A stretch of DNA of 64,000 bases from Thermodesulfobium sp. 4217-1 (GTDB lineage Bacteria > Thermodesulfobiota > Thermodesulfobiia > Thermodesulfobiales > Thermodesulfobiaceae), in contig NZ_JBAGBW010000011.1 of assembly GCF_039822205.1 (NCBI RefSeq), positions 1 to 64,000 of the forward strand. Reading direction: 5' to 3'. The position numbers and the translations under genes were made by a program. Below are positions 42,966 to 51,903 of this stretch, piece after piece. The stretch's first letter is position 1. Each line of letters opens with the position of its first letter. Under the pieces are notes generated by a model. The model made no database searches. It was not told the origin of the DNA and worked only from the letters and a program-made list of their open reading frames with translations.

Positions 42966-44102
42966 ATGTTTAAGATTATTAGCGAAACTTATAACGATTA
43001 TCTCCTATCATCAGGAGATAATCTTATTCTTGTGCCTCAGGAAAATGTTGGTAAGATAATTTTTCTAAAAGATCACATAGATCATATTGAGTGTATCAGA
43101 AACTTTAAAAAACACATTTTTTCTAAAGAGGATTTTATAGAATATATAGTTTTCTTAAACGATGGGACATCGTTTAGAGCTATCTCTGATGAAAAAATAT
43201 TCCTAAAAATTCACCATCTGGCAAAGTATACAAAGTGTGAAAACACAGAAAATCAGATTGATAAAAACATATTTATAAAAAATTATTTAAAGCTATTTGC
43301 ACCTAAGATCCCCATTGTAATCCTAATCTTGTCGATTGTTTTTGCGATCTTTGTGTTCGCAACTAAGTTTTATAATGGCCCGGGTAAAATTTTTTCTGGT
43401 GAACCCAAAATTGACATTATTTATCCTCAGGGAGATTCAATAAAAGTCCAAAATATTGAAAATGGTCTTTATCTTGAAGTGCAATCTTCCGGGTTTGAGC
43501 CAAAGAAAATTGAAGTTCTGGTAAACGGCAGCGTTATTTACCAAAAGCAAAATGCAAAGGACATTTACTACCAGTGGTTTCCCCCAAATCCAGGCATATA
43601 TAAGGTTGTAGCAAAATCTCAAAATGAAGGAAAAGATGTGCTTTCCAAAACTTTGACAGTCTATGTTGAGGCTCATGAGAATGAAAGCGCCAGACAAGGT
43701 ACTCTGGTATCTTCTTCAAAGGCGACTGGTACAAAAGTTGCAATTGGCAATCCCACTACTATGTATTCAGATCCCAATGAATCTAAGATTATTGGCACAA
43801 TAGAAAATGGTTCAAAAATTGATATCGTGGAAAAGGCTGCAACTGACAACTCAAAGCTCTACAGCTTAAATGAGGATCTTGACCTGTACACCGATGGCTC
43901 TTTCATAAAATTTCAAAAGGGTGACTTGTTTAGGCTTTATGACGCATCAGGAGACGTCCTTACTCTGATGTATAGAAAGGGCGATTCAATAGGATTGGTG
44001 AGGCTCCAAAACTCATATTTGGACAAAGTTAATAGTGAAGAATGGTATAAGGTGGTCTATAATGGCAAAGAAGGTTGGATAAGTTCATTTTTTACGAGGT
44101 GA
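42966..44102 (+). CDS. Single-pass membrane protein with extracytoplasmic Ig-like and SH3-like domains
   Basis: 378 residues, not a recognised family. Residues about 1-100 are cytoplasmic. One membrane span lies at about 117-138 (IPIVILILSIVFAIFVF). Next comes a beta-sandwich-like region (about 150-235; IEVLVNGSVIYQ and PGIYKVVAKSQ resemble Ig/Big domains). A C-terminal SH3b-like domain follows, beginning at IGTIENGSKIDIVEK and ending EEWYKVVYNGKEGWISSFFTR. About 60 residues are inserted within the SH3-like fold. The layout recalls RodZ-like or wall-binding proteins, but without a helix-turn-helix. Lies just before the glycosyltransferase, four bases apart. Confidence 0.7.
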   Translation: MFKIISETYNDYLLSSGDNLILVPQENVGKIIFLKDHIDHIECIRNFKKHIFSKEDFIEYIVFLNDGTSFRAISDEKIFLKIHHLAKYTKCENTENQIDKNIFIKNYLKLFAPKIPIVILILSIVFAIFVFATKFYNGPGKIFSGEPKIDIIYPQGDSIKVQNIENGLYLEVQSSGFEPKKIEVLVNGSVIYQKQNAKDIYYQWFPPNPGIYKVVAKSQNEGKDVLSKTLTVYVEAHENESARQGTLVSSSKATGTKVAIGNPTTMYSDPNESKIIGTIENGSKIDIVEKAATDNSKLYSLNEDLDLYTDGSFIKFQKGDLFRLYDASGDVLTLMYRKGDSIGLVRLQNSYLDKVNSEEWYKVVYNGKEGWISSFFTR

Positions 44103-44106
44103 TAAT

Positions 44107-45114
44107 ATGAGGATTGCTATGATTTCACCCATAGCATGGAGGACACCTCCAAGACACTATGGTCCCTGGGAGCAAATCGCTTCACTGATAACTGAAGGTC
44201 TTGTAAAGGAAGGTTTGGAAGTAACACTATTTGCTACAGCAGACTCTATTACATCTGCTGAGTTGATTTCAGTTGCGCCAATGGGTTACGAGGAAGATAA
44301 AAACGCCGACCCTAAGGTTATGGAATATTTACATATTTCGAATATTTTTGAATTGGCAGATAGGTTTGATATAATTCACAATCAATTTGACTTTATGCCT
44401 CTTTGTTTCTCAAGGCTTATAAAAACTCCAATGATAACTACAATACATGGATTTTCTTCTCCCAAAATATTGCCAATATATAAAAAATATAATAAACACG
44501 TAAGGTATGTATCTATTTCAGATTCTGATAGGAACCCTGATCTTGATTATATTGCCACCGTATATCACGGAATAGATATTAAAAAATTCCCATTTAACCC
44601 TAATCCAAAAGATTATCTTCTCTTTTTTGGCAGAATGCACCCCGATAAGGGTGCTCACGATGCAATCAAGATAGCAAAGGCAACTGGTATGAAACTCTAC
44701 TTAGCAGGCCCAATACAGGATAGGGTTTACTTTGAAGATATGGTAGAGCCTTACTTGTGTGAAAAAATAAAATATTTGGGCAGCGTAGGCCCAGATAAAA
44801 GAGGAGAATTGCTATCTAATGCAATTGCCTTGCTTCATCCAATATATTTTGATGAGCCATTTGGCTTAAGCGTAGTAGAGTCTCTTGCATGCGGAACACC
44901 TGTTTTGGCTTACAACAGAGGAAGTATGAGTGAAATAGTCGCAAAATCAGTTGGCATACTGGTTAACTCCTTTGAAGAAGCAGTTGAAAAATTGCCCTCG
45001 ATATACAACGTTAAGAGGATTGATTGCAGAAAGTATGTCGAAGAAAGGTTTACATCCCAAAGGATGGTATCTGATTATATAAAAGTTTATAAAATGATAC
45101 TGAATAATTTATAA
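44107..45114 (+). CDS. Family 4 glycosyltransferase
   Basis: A 335-residue GT-B enzyme. The N-terminal acceptor loop reads PRHYGPWEQIASLITEGL, the linker has FFGRMHPDKGAHDAI, and the nucleotide-sugar motif E-x7-E is EPFGLSVVESLACGTPV. It is retaining and most likely uses a nucleotide-activated hexose; the short size resembles GT4 enzymes that make small glycosides. It is directly followed by a GH130 phosphorylase-family gene (13 bases), a pairing repeated in reverse order at 50950-54191. Confidence 0.9.
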   Translation: MRIAMISPIAWRTPPRHYGPWEQIASLITEGLVKEGLEVTLFATADSITSAELISVAPMGYEEDKNADPKVMEYLHISNIFELADRFDIIHNQFDFMPLCFSRLIKTPMITTIHGFSSPKILPIYKKYNKHVRYVSISDSDRNPDLDYIATVYHGIDIKKFPFNPNPKDYLLFFGRMHPDKGAHDAIKIAKATGMKLYLAGPIQDRVYFEDMVEPYLCEKIKYLGSVGPDKRGELLSNAIALLHPIYFDEPFGLSVVESLACGTPVLAYNRGSMSEIVAKSVGILVNSFEEAVEKLPSIYNVKRIDCRKYVEERFTSQRMVSDYIKVYKMILNNL

Positions 45115-45127
45115 GGGAGGGTTAACG

Positions 45128-46078
45128 ATGAATTTGGATCTATATAGAGGCAGCGGTGTAGTAAAAAGATACATATATAATCCAATTCTCACAAAAGATG
45201 ATATTCCTTATCAGGTTTCCTCAGTTTATAATCCGGCTATTGCTATGTATCAGGATAAATATGTATTGATATTTAGATCGGCAAGGCTCAATGGGAGATC
45301 TATTTTAGGCAAAGCTATTTCTACAGACGGTCTAAATTTTGACGTTGATGAAGAGCCATTTATGCTTCCCGAAGGCGATGGATATTTTGGCAGGTATGAG
45401 AGTGCTGGCATAGAGGATCCAAGGATAACTAAAATTGGCGATGAATATTTCATTACATATAGTGCATATTCCGAATATGGTGTAAGAATTGGTTTGGCAA
45501 AGACAGTTGATTTCAAGAAGGTTGAAAGAATTGCTCTAATTACAAGCGCTGATCACAGGAATATAGTAATTTTTCCAGAAAAATTCGGTTCTGACTATGT
45601 TCGGCTTGATAGGCCTCACTCCGATATAATCCCCTGGTCTATCTGGGTGTCGTACTCAAATGATCTGGTGCATTGGGGGAGATCAGATATATTGATAAAA
45701 CCAAAATCTTATCATTGGGACGAGCTAAAGGTTGGGCCAGGCTCTCCACCTATCAAAACTAAAGAGGGATGGCTTAGCATTACTCATGGCGTTTATACGA
45801 CCATGAGCGGCTCTGTGTATAGGCTGGGAGTAGCCTTGCACGATCTAAATGACCCTTCTAAAATTATAGGCATATCTGACGAGTGGATTCTCGAACCAGA
45901 AGACGATTGGGAAAGGGTTGGATATGTTCCCAATGTGGTATTTTGTGCTGCTGCACTGAAAGAGGGCGACTTCATTAGGCTTTGGTGGGGTGGCGCTGAC
46001 AGCGTAGTTTGTACAGGGATTGCAAGGGTAGAGGATCTTGTGGGAAAATGTTTAAAAAATAGCAGAAAGGCACTGTGA
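45128..46078 (+). CDS. GH130 family protein (beta-mannoside phosphorylase-like), copy 1
   Basis: A 316-residue five-bladed beta-propeller of family GH130. The general-acid aspartate lies in the family motif GIEDPRI, RLDRPHSD supplies phosphate/substrate contacts, and GPGSPPIKTKEGWL with HGV follows. Characterised GH130 members phosphorolyse beta-1,4- or beta-1,2-linked mannosides to mannose-1-phosphate or, reversed, build them. Cytoplasmic: no signal peptide. A GGGAGGG site lies before the ATG. Paired with the GT4 gene upstream. Confidence 0.9.
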   Translation: MNLDLYRGSGVVKRYIYNPILTKDDIPYQVSSVYNPAIAMYQDKYVLIFRSARLNGRSILGKAISTDGLNFDVDEEPFMLPEGDGYFGRYESAGIEDPRITKIGDEYFITYSAYSEYGVRIGLAKTVDFKKVERIALITSADHRNIVIFPEKFGSDYVRLDRPHSDIIPWSIWVSYSNDLVHWGRSDILIKPKSYHWDELKVGPGSPPIKTKEGWLSITHGVYTTMSGSVYRLGVALHDLNDPSKIIGISDEWILEPEDDWERVGYVPNVVFCAAALKEGDFIRLWWGGADSVVCTGIARVEDLVGKCLKNSRKAL

Positions 46079-46085
46079 AGAGGGT

Positions 46086-47120
46086 TTATAGACCCTTATC
46101 GCTTATGAAATTGTAAAAGGCATCCCTCTCGGAGCTTTCAAATCCAGCAGATCTTATAAGGCTCTCAAGCTCTTCTGTACTCTGAGGTCTATGAATTTTC
46201 TCTATTGCTGATGCTACCACGTTTTCTTCAAGCATCACAGAGCCCATATCATTTGCACCACAGAGAAGTGCCACTGGTGCTACATCCTTTCCTACTGTGA
46301 GCCAGGATGCGCCTATATTGGGTATGTTGTCAAAAAATATCCTTGATAGGGCAACTGTTTTTAAATAATCTATTTTATTTTCCCAAATTTTATTGCTTTT
46401 TGATTTGAATATCCATGGAATAAAGGCTATAAAACCGCCTGTTTCGTCTTGCAGGTCTCTTACCTTTTTAAAGTGTTCCAACCTATCGTCAATTGTTTCT
46501 CCAAAACCTATTACCATAGTAGCTGTGCTCATCAAGCCTGAATAGTGTGCAATTCTGTGAATATGTATCCATGTGGCGGATGAGATCTTTTTTGGGCTAA
46601 TGGATTCTCTAATTTTATCTACCAATATTTCTGCTCCTGCTCCAGGAAGCCCCTGCAAACCCGCCTCTTTTAATATTTCTATTACTTCCTTATAAGAGAT
46701 TCTCTCAATTTTTGAAAAGTGATCTATCTCTGCAGCAGATAACGAATGGAGCACTATTTTAGGATATTTTTCTTTAATATGCTTAAATATTTCTTCTATA
46801 TCTTTAAGTCTAAACTCTGGATCGAGACCGCCCTGTAGCATAATTTGCGTTGCTTTGAGCGCTACTGCCTCATCTACTCGCTTATATATTTCTTCCTTAG
46901 ATAGCCTAATGGGGTTTTTGCTTTCTACTGGCACACTGAAATAACAAAATTTACAATTGGACGTGCAAACGTTACTGTAATTTATGTTTCTATCTATGAT
47001 ATAGGTTACCTTTTTGAGTCCAAATTCTGCCCTTGTTTGATCGGCCAACTTTGCAAGTTCAAATAATGGCAAGTCAAAAAGTTTCTTTGCTTCATTTATA
47101 TTTACTCTCTTTTTTATCAT
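46086..47120 (-). CDS. mqnC: Cyclic dehypoxanthinyl futalosine synthase MqnC
   Basis: A 344-residue radical SAM enzyme of the futalosine menaquinone pathway that cyclises dehypoxanthine futalosine. The cluster motif CTSNCKFCYF binds 4Fe-4S; IMLQGGLDP, LPGAGAEILVD and TWIHIHRIAHYSG are family landmarks. ATG 47120 follows AGAGGTG; an in-frame TTG lies 21 bases upstream. Last gene of the tetR-mqnDEAC set. Confidence 0.95.
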   Translation of the reverse strand: MIKKRVNINEAKKLFDLPLFELAKLADQTRAEFGLKKVTYIIDRNINYSNVCTSNCKFCYFSVPVESKNPIRLSKEEIYKRVDEAVALKATQIMLQGGLDPEFRLKDIEEIFKHIKEKYPKIVLHSLSAAEIDHFSKIERISYKEVIEILKEAGLQGLPGAGAEILVDKIRESISPKKISSATWIHIHRIAHYSGLMSTATMVIGFGETIDDRLEHFKKVRDLQDETGGFIAFIPWIFKSKSNKIWENKIDYLKTVALSRIFFDNIPNIGASWLTVGKDVAPVALLCGANDMGSVMLEENVVASAIEKIHRPQSTEELESLIRSAGFESSERDAFYNFISDKGL

Positions 47121-47216
47121 AAACACCTCTTGAAAATACAAAATTATTTAAGTGCCTTATTGTAACAAATAATCTGTTAAGAGTTTATTAGACACGCAGC
47201 GTTTCAATAATTAAAT

Positions 47217-47951
47217 TTAGTTTTTTATTAACCTTTCAAGTTCAAATAATCCTTTTAAATCGTCTGTGTCAAGGATATATGACATATTTGTGTAGTATTC
47301 TTTAGAAGAAGTGTTTTTATAATTCCAGTTCAAATTATTATTTTCATCCTCAGCATATCTTACTGCCAGCGAATAGGTCCTTATGAAATCCAATAACAGA
47401 TCGTTTTTGATATCCTTTCTTGCTGCGAGCAGAGAAAAAACAGTTGGCAAATTTGTGTGTTTTTTCCATAGCTCAGATACGTCATAAACAAATCTGTCGC
47501 TTTTTTTCTCCATAAAACTTAAGGCTTCATCTCCTATAATTATTTCTGCAGAGAAATTGTTTTCACCTTTTGAGAATATCGGCTCGATGTTATAAAATTT
47601 TCTAATGATGCACATTACTATATTATTAATAGTGTTTGAGGTATTTGATAATCTAATTATTTTTTTGTCAAGCTTCTCTATTGGTTCATTTGAAACGAGA
47701 AATGTGCTCAATACTGGCCCATAGCATGACAGCCCGAAGGGCAAAATTGGCCTTAACAAATCCTGATTTTTAATCCATGTCGCGGAAGAAATGGTTGCAA
47801 CATCAAGCTCATTTTTTACCAGCATATCGTTTAACGTGGCTGGATCTGACAGGAAAAGCTTGTATCCAATTTTTTCAAAACCAAGCCTAATTGGTAAAAA
47901 ATTATGAAATTTAATTAAACCAAACCTTAAAAGTTCATTATTATTTGCCAT
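47217..47951 (-). CDS. mqnA: Chorismate dehydratase MqnA
   Basis: About 244 residues with a type 2 periplasmic-binding fold. It converts chorismate to 3-enolpyruvylbenzoate, the entry to the futalosine pathway. The start FGLIKFHNFLPIRLGF, the SSATWIKN serine segment, GEEA-like IIGDEAL and YDVSELWKKHTNLPTVF match the family. ATG 47951 is preferred, six bases after GGGAG; ATG 47963 overlaps that site. It lies between mqnE and mqnC. Confidence 0.92.
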   Translation of the reverse strand: MANNNELLRFGLIKFHNFLPIRLGFEKIGYKLFLSDPATLNDMLVKNELDVATISSATWIKNQDLLRPILPFGLSCYGPVLSTFLVSNEPIEKLDKKIIRLSNTSNTINNIVMCIIRKFYNIEPIFSKGENNFSAEIIIGDEALSFMEKKSDRFVYDVSELWKKHTNLPTVFSLLAARKDIKNDLLLDFIRTYSLAVRYAEDENNNLNWNYKNTSSKEYYTNMSYILDTDDLKGLFELERLIKN

Positions 47952-47991
47952 TATGTCTCCCATTTATTTTTTCCTGATATCGTAAGATAAT

Positions 47992-48999
47992 TTATTGCAT
48001 TTTTTCGTAGAGAGAATTTCTTTCGTATGGCACTAAGCCAATATCATTGATCATTTTTTTTAGACTTTCATCTGAAAGCCCGCCTGGCTCTGGCGAGCCG
48101 CCTTCGTGCATAATCTTTTCGTCTACCAGAGTCCCTTCAAGGTCGTCTGCCCCAGCCCAAAGGGCCATAAGCGAGCAGTCTTGTCCTATGGAGGGCCAAT
48201 ATGCCTTTATGTGTGGGATAGATAGAACCAAACGAGATATTGCGATGGTTTGAAGAGTTTTAATGCTCGTTGCTGGGCTCAGATGTTGAAATTTGGTATT
48301 TAAAGGTTGAAATTTTAACGGGATGAATGCCTGGAATCCAGCAGTTTTTTGTTGTAAGTTTTCTATCAAGTTAAGGTGATCTAATATGTCGTCAAATGTC
48401 TCAAAGTGACCATATAGCATTGTGGCGTTTGACTTTAGACCGAGCTTGTGGGCGGCTTCATGAATTTTTAGCCACATTTCAGGAGATGTCTTCTTTGTAA
48501 GGAGCTTTGTTCTCATATCGTTTTTTAATATTTCGGCTCCGCCACCAGTGAGAGATACGCTCCCGTGCTTTAATAGATCTTCAATTATTTCTTCAATCGA
48601 CATATCCTCTTCTTTTGCATAAAATTCAATTTCAACTGCTGTTAGAGATTTTATTGTAACGTGAGGCAATGTCTTTTTAATAGAATCCAAAATTTGAAGG
48701 ACCTCGCTCCATTTTAGATCTGGATTTAGGCCAGAAGTAATGTGAACTTCGCTTAGCCATTGTAGATTTGCGAGTTTTGAGGCAACGAGTTCGGGGGTAA
48801 GTTTATAGACATCCAAGTCATTTTTGTTCCTTGCAAATGGACAAAACCCACATTTTTCAACGCAAATGTTGGTAAGATTTAAATGAATATTTTTTGCAAA
48901 GAAAACGTTTTTGCCAAACAAGGAAGACTTCTTTTTGTTTGCCTCGTTGAAAAGGTCTATCGGCTTGTTTAGAAGTTCTTTTATTGCTGAACTATTCAT
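47992..48999 (-). CDS. mqnE: Aminofutalosine synthase MqnE
   Basis: A 335-residue radical SAM enzyme that joins 3-enolpyruvylbenzoate to SAM-derived adenosine, giving aminofutalosine. CVEKCGFCPF is the cluster motif; VHITSGLNPDLKW, LTGGGAEIL, and the C-terminal GGSPEPGGLS are typical. It overlaps mqnD by eight bases. Its presence with mqnC shows the aminofutalosine variant; the step of MqnB/MTAN is not encoded here. Confidence 0.95.
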   Translation of the reverse strand: MNSSAIKELLNKPIDLFNEANKKKSSLFGKNVFFAKNIHLNLTNICVEKCGFCPFARNKNDLDVYKLTPELVASKLANLQWLSEVHITSGLNPDLKWSEVLQILDSIKKTLPHVTIKSLTAVEIEFYAKEEDMSIEEIIEDLLKHGSVSLTGGGAEILKNDMRTKLLTKKTSPEMWLKIHEAAHKLGLKSNATMLYGHFETFDDILDHLNLIENLQQKTAGFQAFIPLKFQPLNTKFQHLSPATSIKTLQTIAISRLVLSIPHIKAYWPSIGQDCSLMALWAGADDLEGTLVDEKIMHEGGSPEPGGLSDESLKKMINDIGLVPYERNSLYEKMQ

Positions 49000-49816
49000 T
49001 TAATATGTCCTCTGGTATGTTCGGGATAGATGGAATTAGAGATTTTTCATATGCAAGTTTGTACAGTACATTTAAAGATTTATATAAGCTCTCCTGAAAT
49101 TTTATCGTAAAGTCATTGACATACATGTTTACGAATTTTTCACCCATTTCAAGATCTAAGTCTCTGCCGTACTTCATAGCGTGACCAAGAGCTTCGTCAA
49201 GATTTGATTTGCCCCATTTGATAGATTCTCTTAATAGATTATTTATTTCGCGGCTCTCTTTTTTCAAACTTTTGTGAAGTATGTTTCCACCTAAAGGAAG
49301 GGGCAAGCTGTGTTTTTCATACCACCACTCTCCAAGGTCTACCACCTTTTCTAAGCCCATATTTTTGTAAGAGAGCTGCCCCTCGTGAATTAGCAATCCT
49401 GCATCCACCTCTGAATTCATAACTTTTTCCATTATCTGATCAAAAGGAACGAATACCTCTTTGTGATTTTGTGAATATATGCGAAAGACTAAGGTCGCTG
49501 TGGTTAGCTCTCCAGGGAGAGCAATTACCTTGTTCTCAAGAGTTGATAAGGGCTTTTTGGAAATGAGTATTGGACCGTATTTGTCTCCTACACTCGAACC
49601 CACGCTCATAAGATCATATTTGTCCGTAACGTATGGCAGAGCATGATAAGAGATTGCACTAATGTGATACTTGCCATTTTTTGCCTCTTTGTTTAGGGTT
49701 TCTATGTCTGACAGGGTTTCTTCCAATTCATAATTTGACGAAATTTTCCCATGAGTCCATGCATAAAACATAAATGCATCATCTGGGTCTGGGCTGTGCG
49801 CAACTGTTAATTTCAT
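48992..49816 (-). CDS. mqnD: 1,4-dihydroxy-6-naphthoate synthase MqnD
   Basis: A 274-residue periplasmic-binding-fold enzyme making 1,4-dihydroxy-6-naphthoate. VAHSPDPDDAFMFYAW at the N-terminus is diagnostic, followed by ISAISYHALPYV, GSSVGDKYGPILIS and LIHEGQLSY. A TCCTCC-complement ribosome site (AGGAGGAT) precedes the ATG. It is 23 bases downstream of tetR. Confidence 0.96.
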   Translation of the reverse strand: MKLTVAHSPDPDDAFMFYAWTHGKISSNYELEETLSDIETLNKEAKNGKYHISAISYHALPYVTDKYDLMSVGSSVGDKYGPILISKKPLSTLENKVIALPGELTTATLVFRIYSQNHKEVFVPFDQIMEKVMNSEVDAGLLIHEGQLSYKNMGLEKVVDLGEWWYEKHSLPLPLGGNILHKSLKKESREINNLLRESIKWGKSNLDEALGHAMKYGRDLDLEMGEKFVNMYVNDFTIKFQESLYKSLNVLYKLAYEKSLIPSIPNIPEDILNE

Positions 49817-49839
49817 TTTTATCCTCCTAATAATTTTAA

Positions 49840-50406
49840 TTAATTATCTTTTGCCAATTTTAACAACTTATTAATAAGTTCATCTGAGAGCTCTGTAAGA
49901 GGCTTGTCATTTACGATTGAATCGATGACAAATTCTATTATTGAACCAACAAGAATAGTTATGACAATGTATCTTTCACTTTCCTCCATCTCTCTTTTGG
50001 AAAGCATGTTGTCGAACAGTTTCTCTAATTTTTTTCTAAGGGAAAATCTTTGTTCTTCAAATTGCGGTCCAAGACTAATGGTTTCAATAAAAACGAATTT
50101 TGTTAGTTCACGATATTTTTCGAGTATTCTAAATCCTTCTCTGAGTGAAGATTTAAATATTTCTTCGAAGGATCCTCCTTTGCATTTGTTTTCTATTTTT
50201 TTAATAAGTTGATCGCTGAGTTCTTCTACCAATTTTATTACCAGATCTCTTTTGCCAGGGAAGTGAAAGTAAAAGGCTCCTTTAGATGTGTTTGCGTTTT
50301 CGACTATTTCGTCAACGTTGGTAGAGTGATATCCTTTGTTTGAAAAGAGTGATAGGGCGCTTTTCAATATCTTATTTTTTGTATTGGAAGATTTTCTTGT
50401 CTTCAT
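49840..50406 (-). CDS. TetR/AcrR family regulator at the head of the mqn operon
   Basis: A 188-residue TetR-type repressor: the helix-turn-helix ILKSALSLFSNKGYHSTNVDEIVENANTSKGAFYFHFPGKRDLV is at residues about 13-58, and the rest is an all-helical ligand domain. mqnD follows after 23 bases on the same strand, so the regulator and menaquinone genes are probably one transcript. A 14-bp inverted repeat lies 35-48 bases upstream, consistent with autoregulation. The effector is unknown. Confidence 0.92.
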   Translation of the reverse strand: MKTRKSSNTKNKILKSALSLFSNKGYHSTNVDEIVENANTSKGAFYFHFPGKRDLVIKLVEELSDQLIKKIENKCKGGSFEEIFKSSLREGFRILEKYRELTKFVFIETISLGPQFEEQRFSLRKKLEKLFDNMLSKREMEESERYIVITILVGSIIEFVIDSIVNDKPLTELSDELINKLLKLAKDN

Positions 50407-50440
50407 ATTAGTATGATAACAATATATTTATTATTTGTAA

Positions 50441-50454
50441 ACCGACTGGTCGGT
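50441..50454. promoter_or_regulatory. Probable TetR operator upstream of tetR-mqnDEAC
   Basis: ACCGAC-TG-GTCGGT is a perfect inverted repeat with six-base arms in an otherwise AT-rich spacer between the DUF488 gene and tetR. Its GC-rich, compact form resembles sites bound by TetR-family proteins of the ACCGACxxGTCGGT kind. If it acts here it would control tetR and, by read-through, menaquinone synthesis. Confidence 0.65.
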
Positions 50455-50504
50455 CTGTATAATTCGCAAATAAAAGCTTTAAATATAGATTTTTTAAGTT
50501 TATT

Positions 50505-50849
50505 TCAAGAATTAACTTTCAGATATTCTAAGAGAGCTGCTGCATTATTGAGGGGGCTTTTTGAAGAATATACAAGAGTTAAGTTAGATTCTTTTTCAAG
50601 TTCCCTAATTTTTTCTATAATCTCTTCTTTTTCTTGTAATTCAGTGAAATATTTACTTTTGAATTCTTCCCACTTTTTTGGATCGTGCGAATACCATTTT
50701 CTAAGATCGTTTGCTGGGGCAATTTCTTTTAGCCATAAATCTATTGATGCCTTTTCTTTTGAAACAGCCCTTGGCCAAAATCTATCAACAAGTATTCTAA
50801 ATCCATCACTTTCTGAATGTCCTTCATAAACATTTTTAATTTTTATCAT
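50505..50849 (-). CDS. DUF488 family protein
   Basis: 114 residues matching small DUF488 proteins (YeaO type): IKIKNVYEG, FRILVDRFWPRAVSKEKASIDLWLKEIAP, the LRKWYSHDPKKW segment, and LTLVYSSKSPLNNA. Function is unknown; members have been linked loosely to stress. ATG 50849 follows GGGGAGT. Its stop is about 50 bases upstream of the tetR operator. Confidence 0.9.
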   Translation of the reverse strand: MIKIKNVYEGHSESDGFRILVDRFWPRAVSKEKASIDLWLKEIAPANDLRKWYSHDPKKWEEFKSKYFTELQEKEEIIEKIRELEKESNLTLVYSSKSPLNNAAALLEYLKVNS

Positions 50850-50949
50850 TTTTATACTCCCCAACTGTTTGTTGAAAATATGAACTCTTAACCCTATATA
50901 TGATAGAATTAATTAATTTTATAATATTTAAACAAAGATGGGGTGAATT

Positions 50950-51903
50950 ATGGGTACTCATGCTCTTTTTAAAAGATACGAAGGTAATCCTATTATCACT
51001 GCTGAAGACGTGACTTGTGAGGCACATACTGTTTTTAATCCAGCTGCTACAAAATTTGAAAACAAGGTTCTCCTTGTTCTTAGGGTAGAGGAACAAAGAG
51101 GTTTCTCATATCTTATAAGAGCTTTTAGCGATGACGGCATTAACAATTGGAAAATTGACAATAAACCCTTTATGATCCACGAACCTCAGATGGGAGAACA
51201 ATTGTGGGGCTTAGAAGATCCACGGATAACCTATATGGAGGAATTTGATCAACATTATCTTACTTATGTCTCTTTTGCTCCGGGAGGTCCTCAACTTTCT
51301 CTTGTTACTACAAGGGATTTTGAAAGGGTATGCAGGCATGGGAACCTTTTCTATCCAGACAACAAAGATGGTGCCTTTTATCCAAAAAGATTTAATGGCA
51401 GATGGGCTCTAATTCATAGACCTTATGCGAGGGGAAGGGCTGAAATATGGCTTTCTTTTACGCCTGATTTAAAACACTATGGCGATCATACCTGTATAAT
51501 ACCCGTTCGTGAGGGTTGGTGGGACTGCACAAGGGTTGGTATGGGGCCTCCGCCAATTGAAACTCCTGAAGGATGGTTGCTTATATATCATGGTGTAAGG
51601 ACTACTGCCTCTGGCTCTCTTTATAGGGTAGGAATGGCCTTATTTGATCTTGACGATCCTACCAAACTTATCTATAGGACGAATAGGTGGGTGCTTGCTC
51701 CCGAGACTCCATACGAGCTTATCGGAGATGTTCCTGGCGTTTGTTTCCCATGCGGGGCTATTTGCAACGAAAATACCAGAGAGATAATGCTTTATTATGG
51801 AGGAGCTGATACGACAACCTGTGTAGCCTTTTCTACCATTGACGATATACTGGATTTCATTAAAGAGGATCAAAGAATAGGAAGGACCTTTTACTCGTTA
51901 TGA
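50950..51903 (+). CDS. GH130 family protein (beta-mannoside phosphorylase-like), copy 2
   Basis: A 317-residue GH130 beta-propeller, related to but well diverged from the copy at 45128. It starts RYEGNPIIT, has the catalytic region GLEDPRITYM, IHRPYARG, GMGPPPIETPEGWLLIYHGV and YYGGADTTTC. No signal peptide. It overlaps the next gene (large GT4) by four bases, ATGA, so the two products are made together: the mirror order of the upstream GT4-GH130 pair. Confidence 0.92.
   Translation: MGTHALFKRYEGNPIITAEDVTCEAHTVFNPAATKFENKVLLVLRVEEQRGFSYLIRAFSDDGINNWKIDNKPFMIHEPQMGEQLWGLEDPRITYMEEFDQHYLTYVSFAPGGPQLSLVTTRDFERVCRHGNLFYPDNKDGAFYPKRFNGRWALIHRPYARGRAEIWLSFTPDLKHYGDHTCIIPVREGWWDCTRVGMGPPPIETPEGWLLIYHGVRTTASGSLYRVGMALFDLDDPTKLIYRTNRWVLAPETPYELIGDVPGVCFPCGAICNENTREIMLYYGGADTTTCVAFSTIDDILDFIKEDQRIGRTFYSL

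Noticed and set aside
50413-50829. 138-residue plus-strand frame across the tetR-DUF488 spacer
   Set aside because: It lies antisense to DUF488 and spans the tetR operator; its composition is typical of an antisense frame and no ribosome site is seen.
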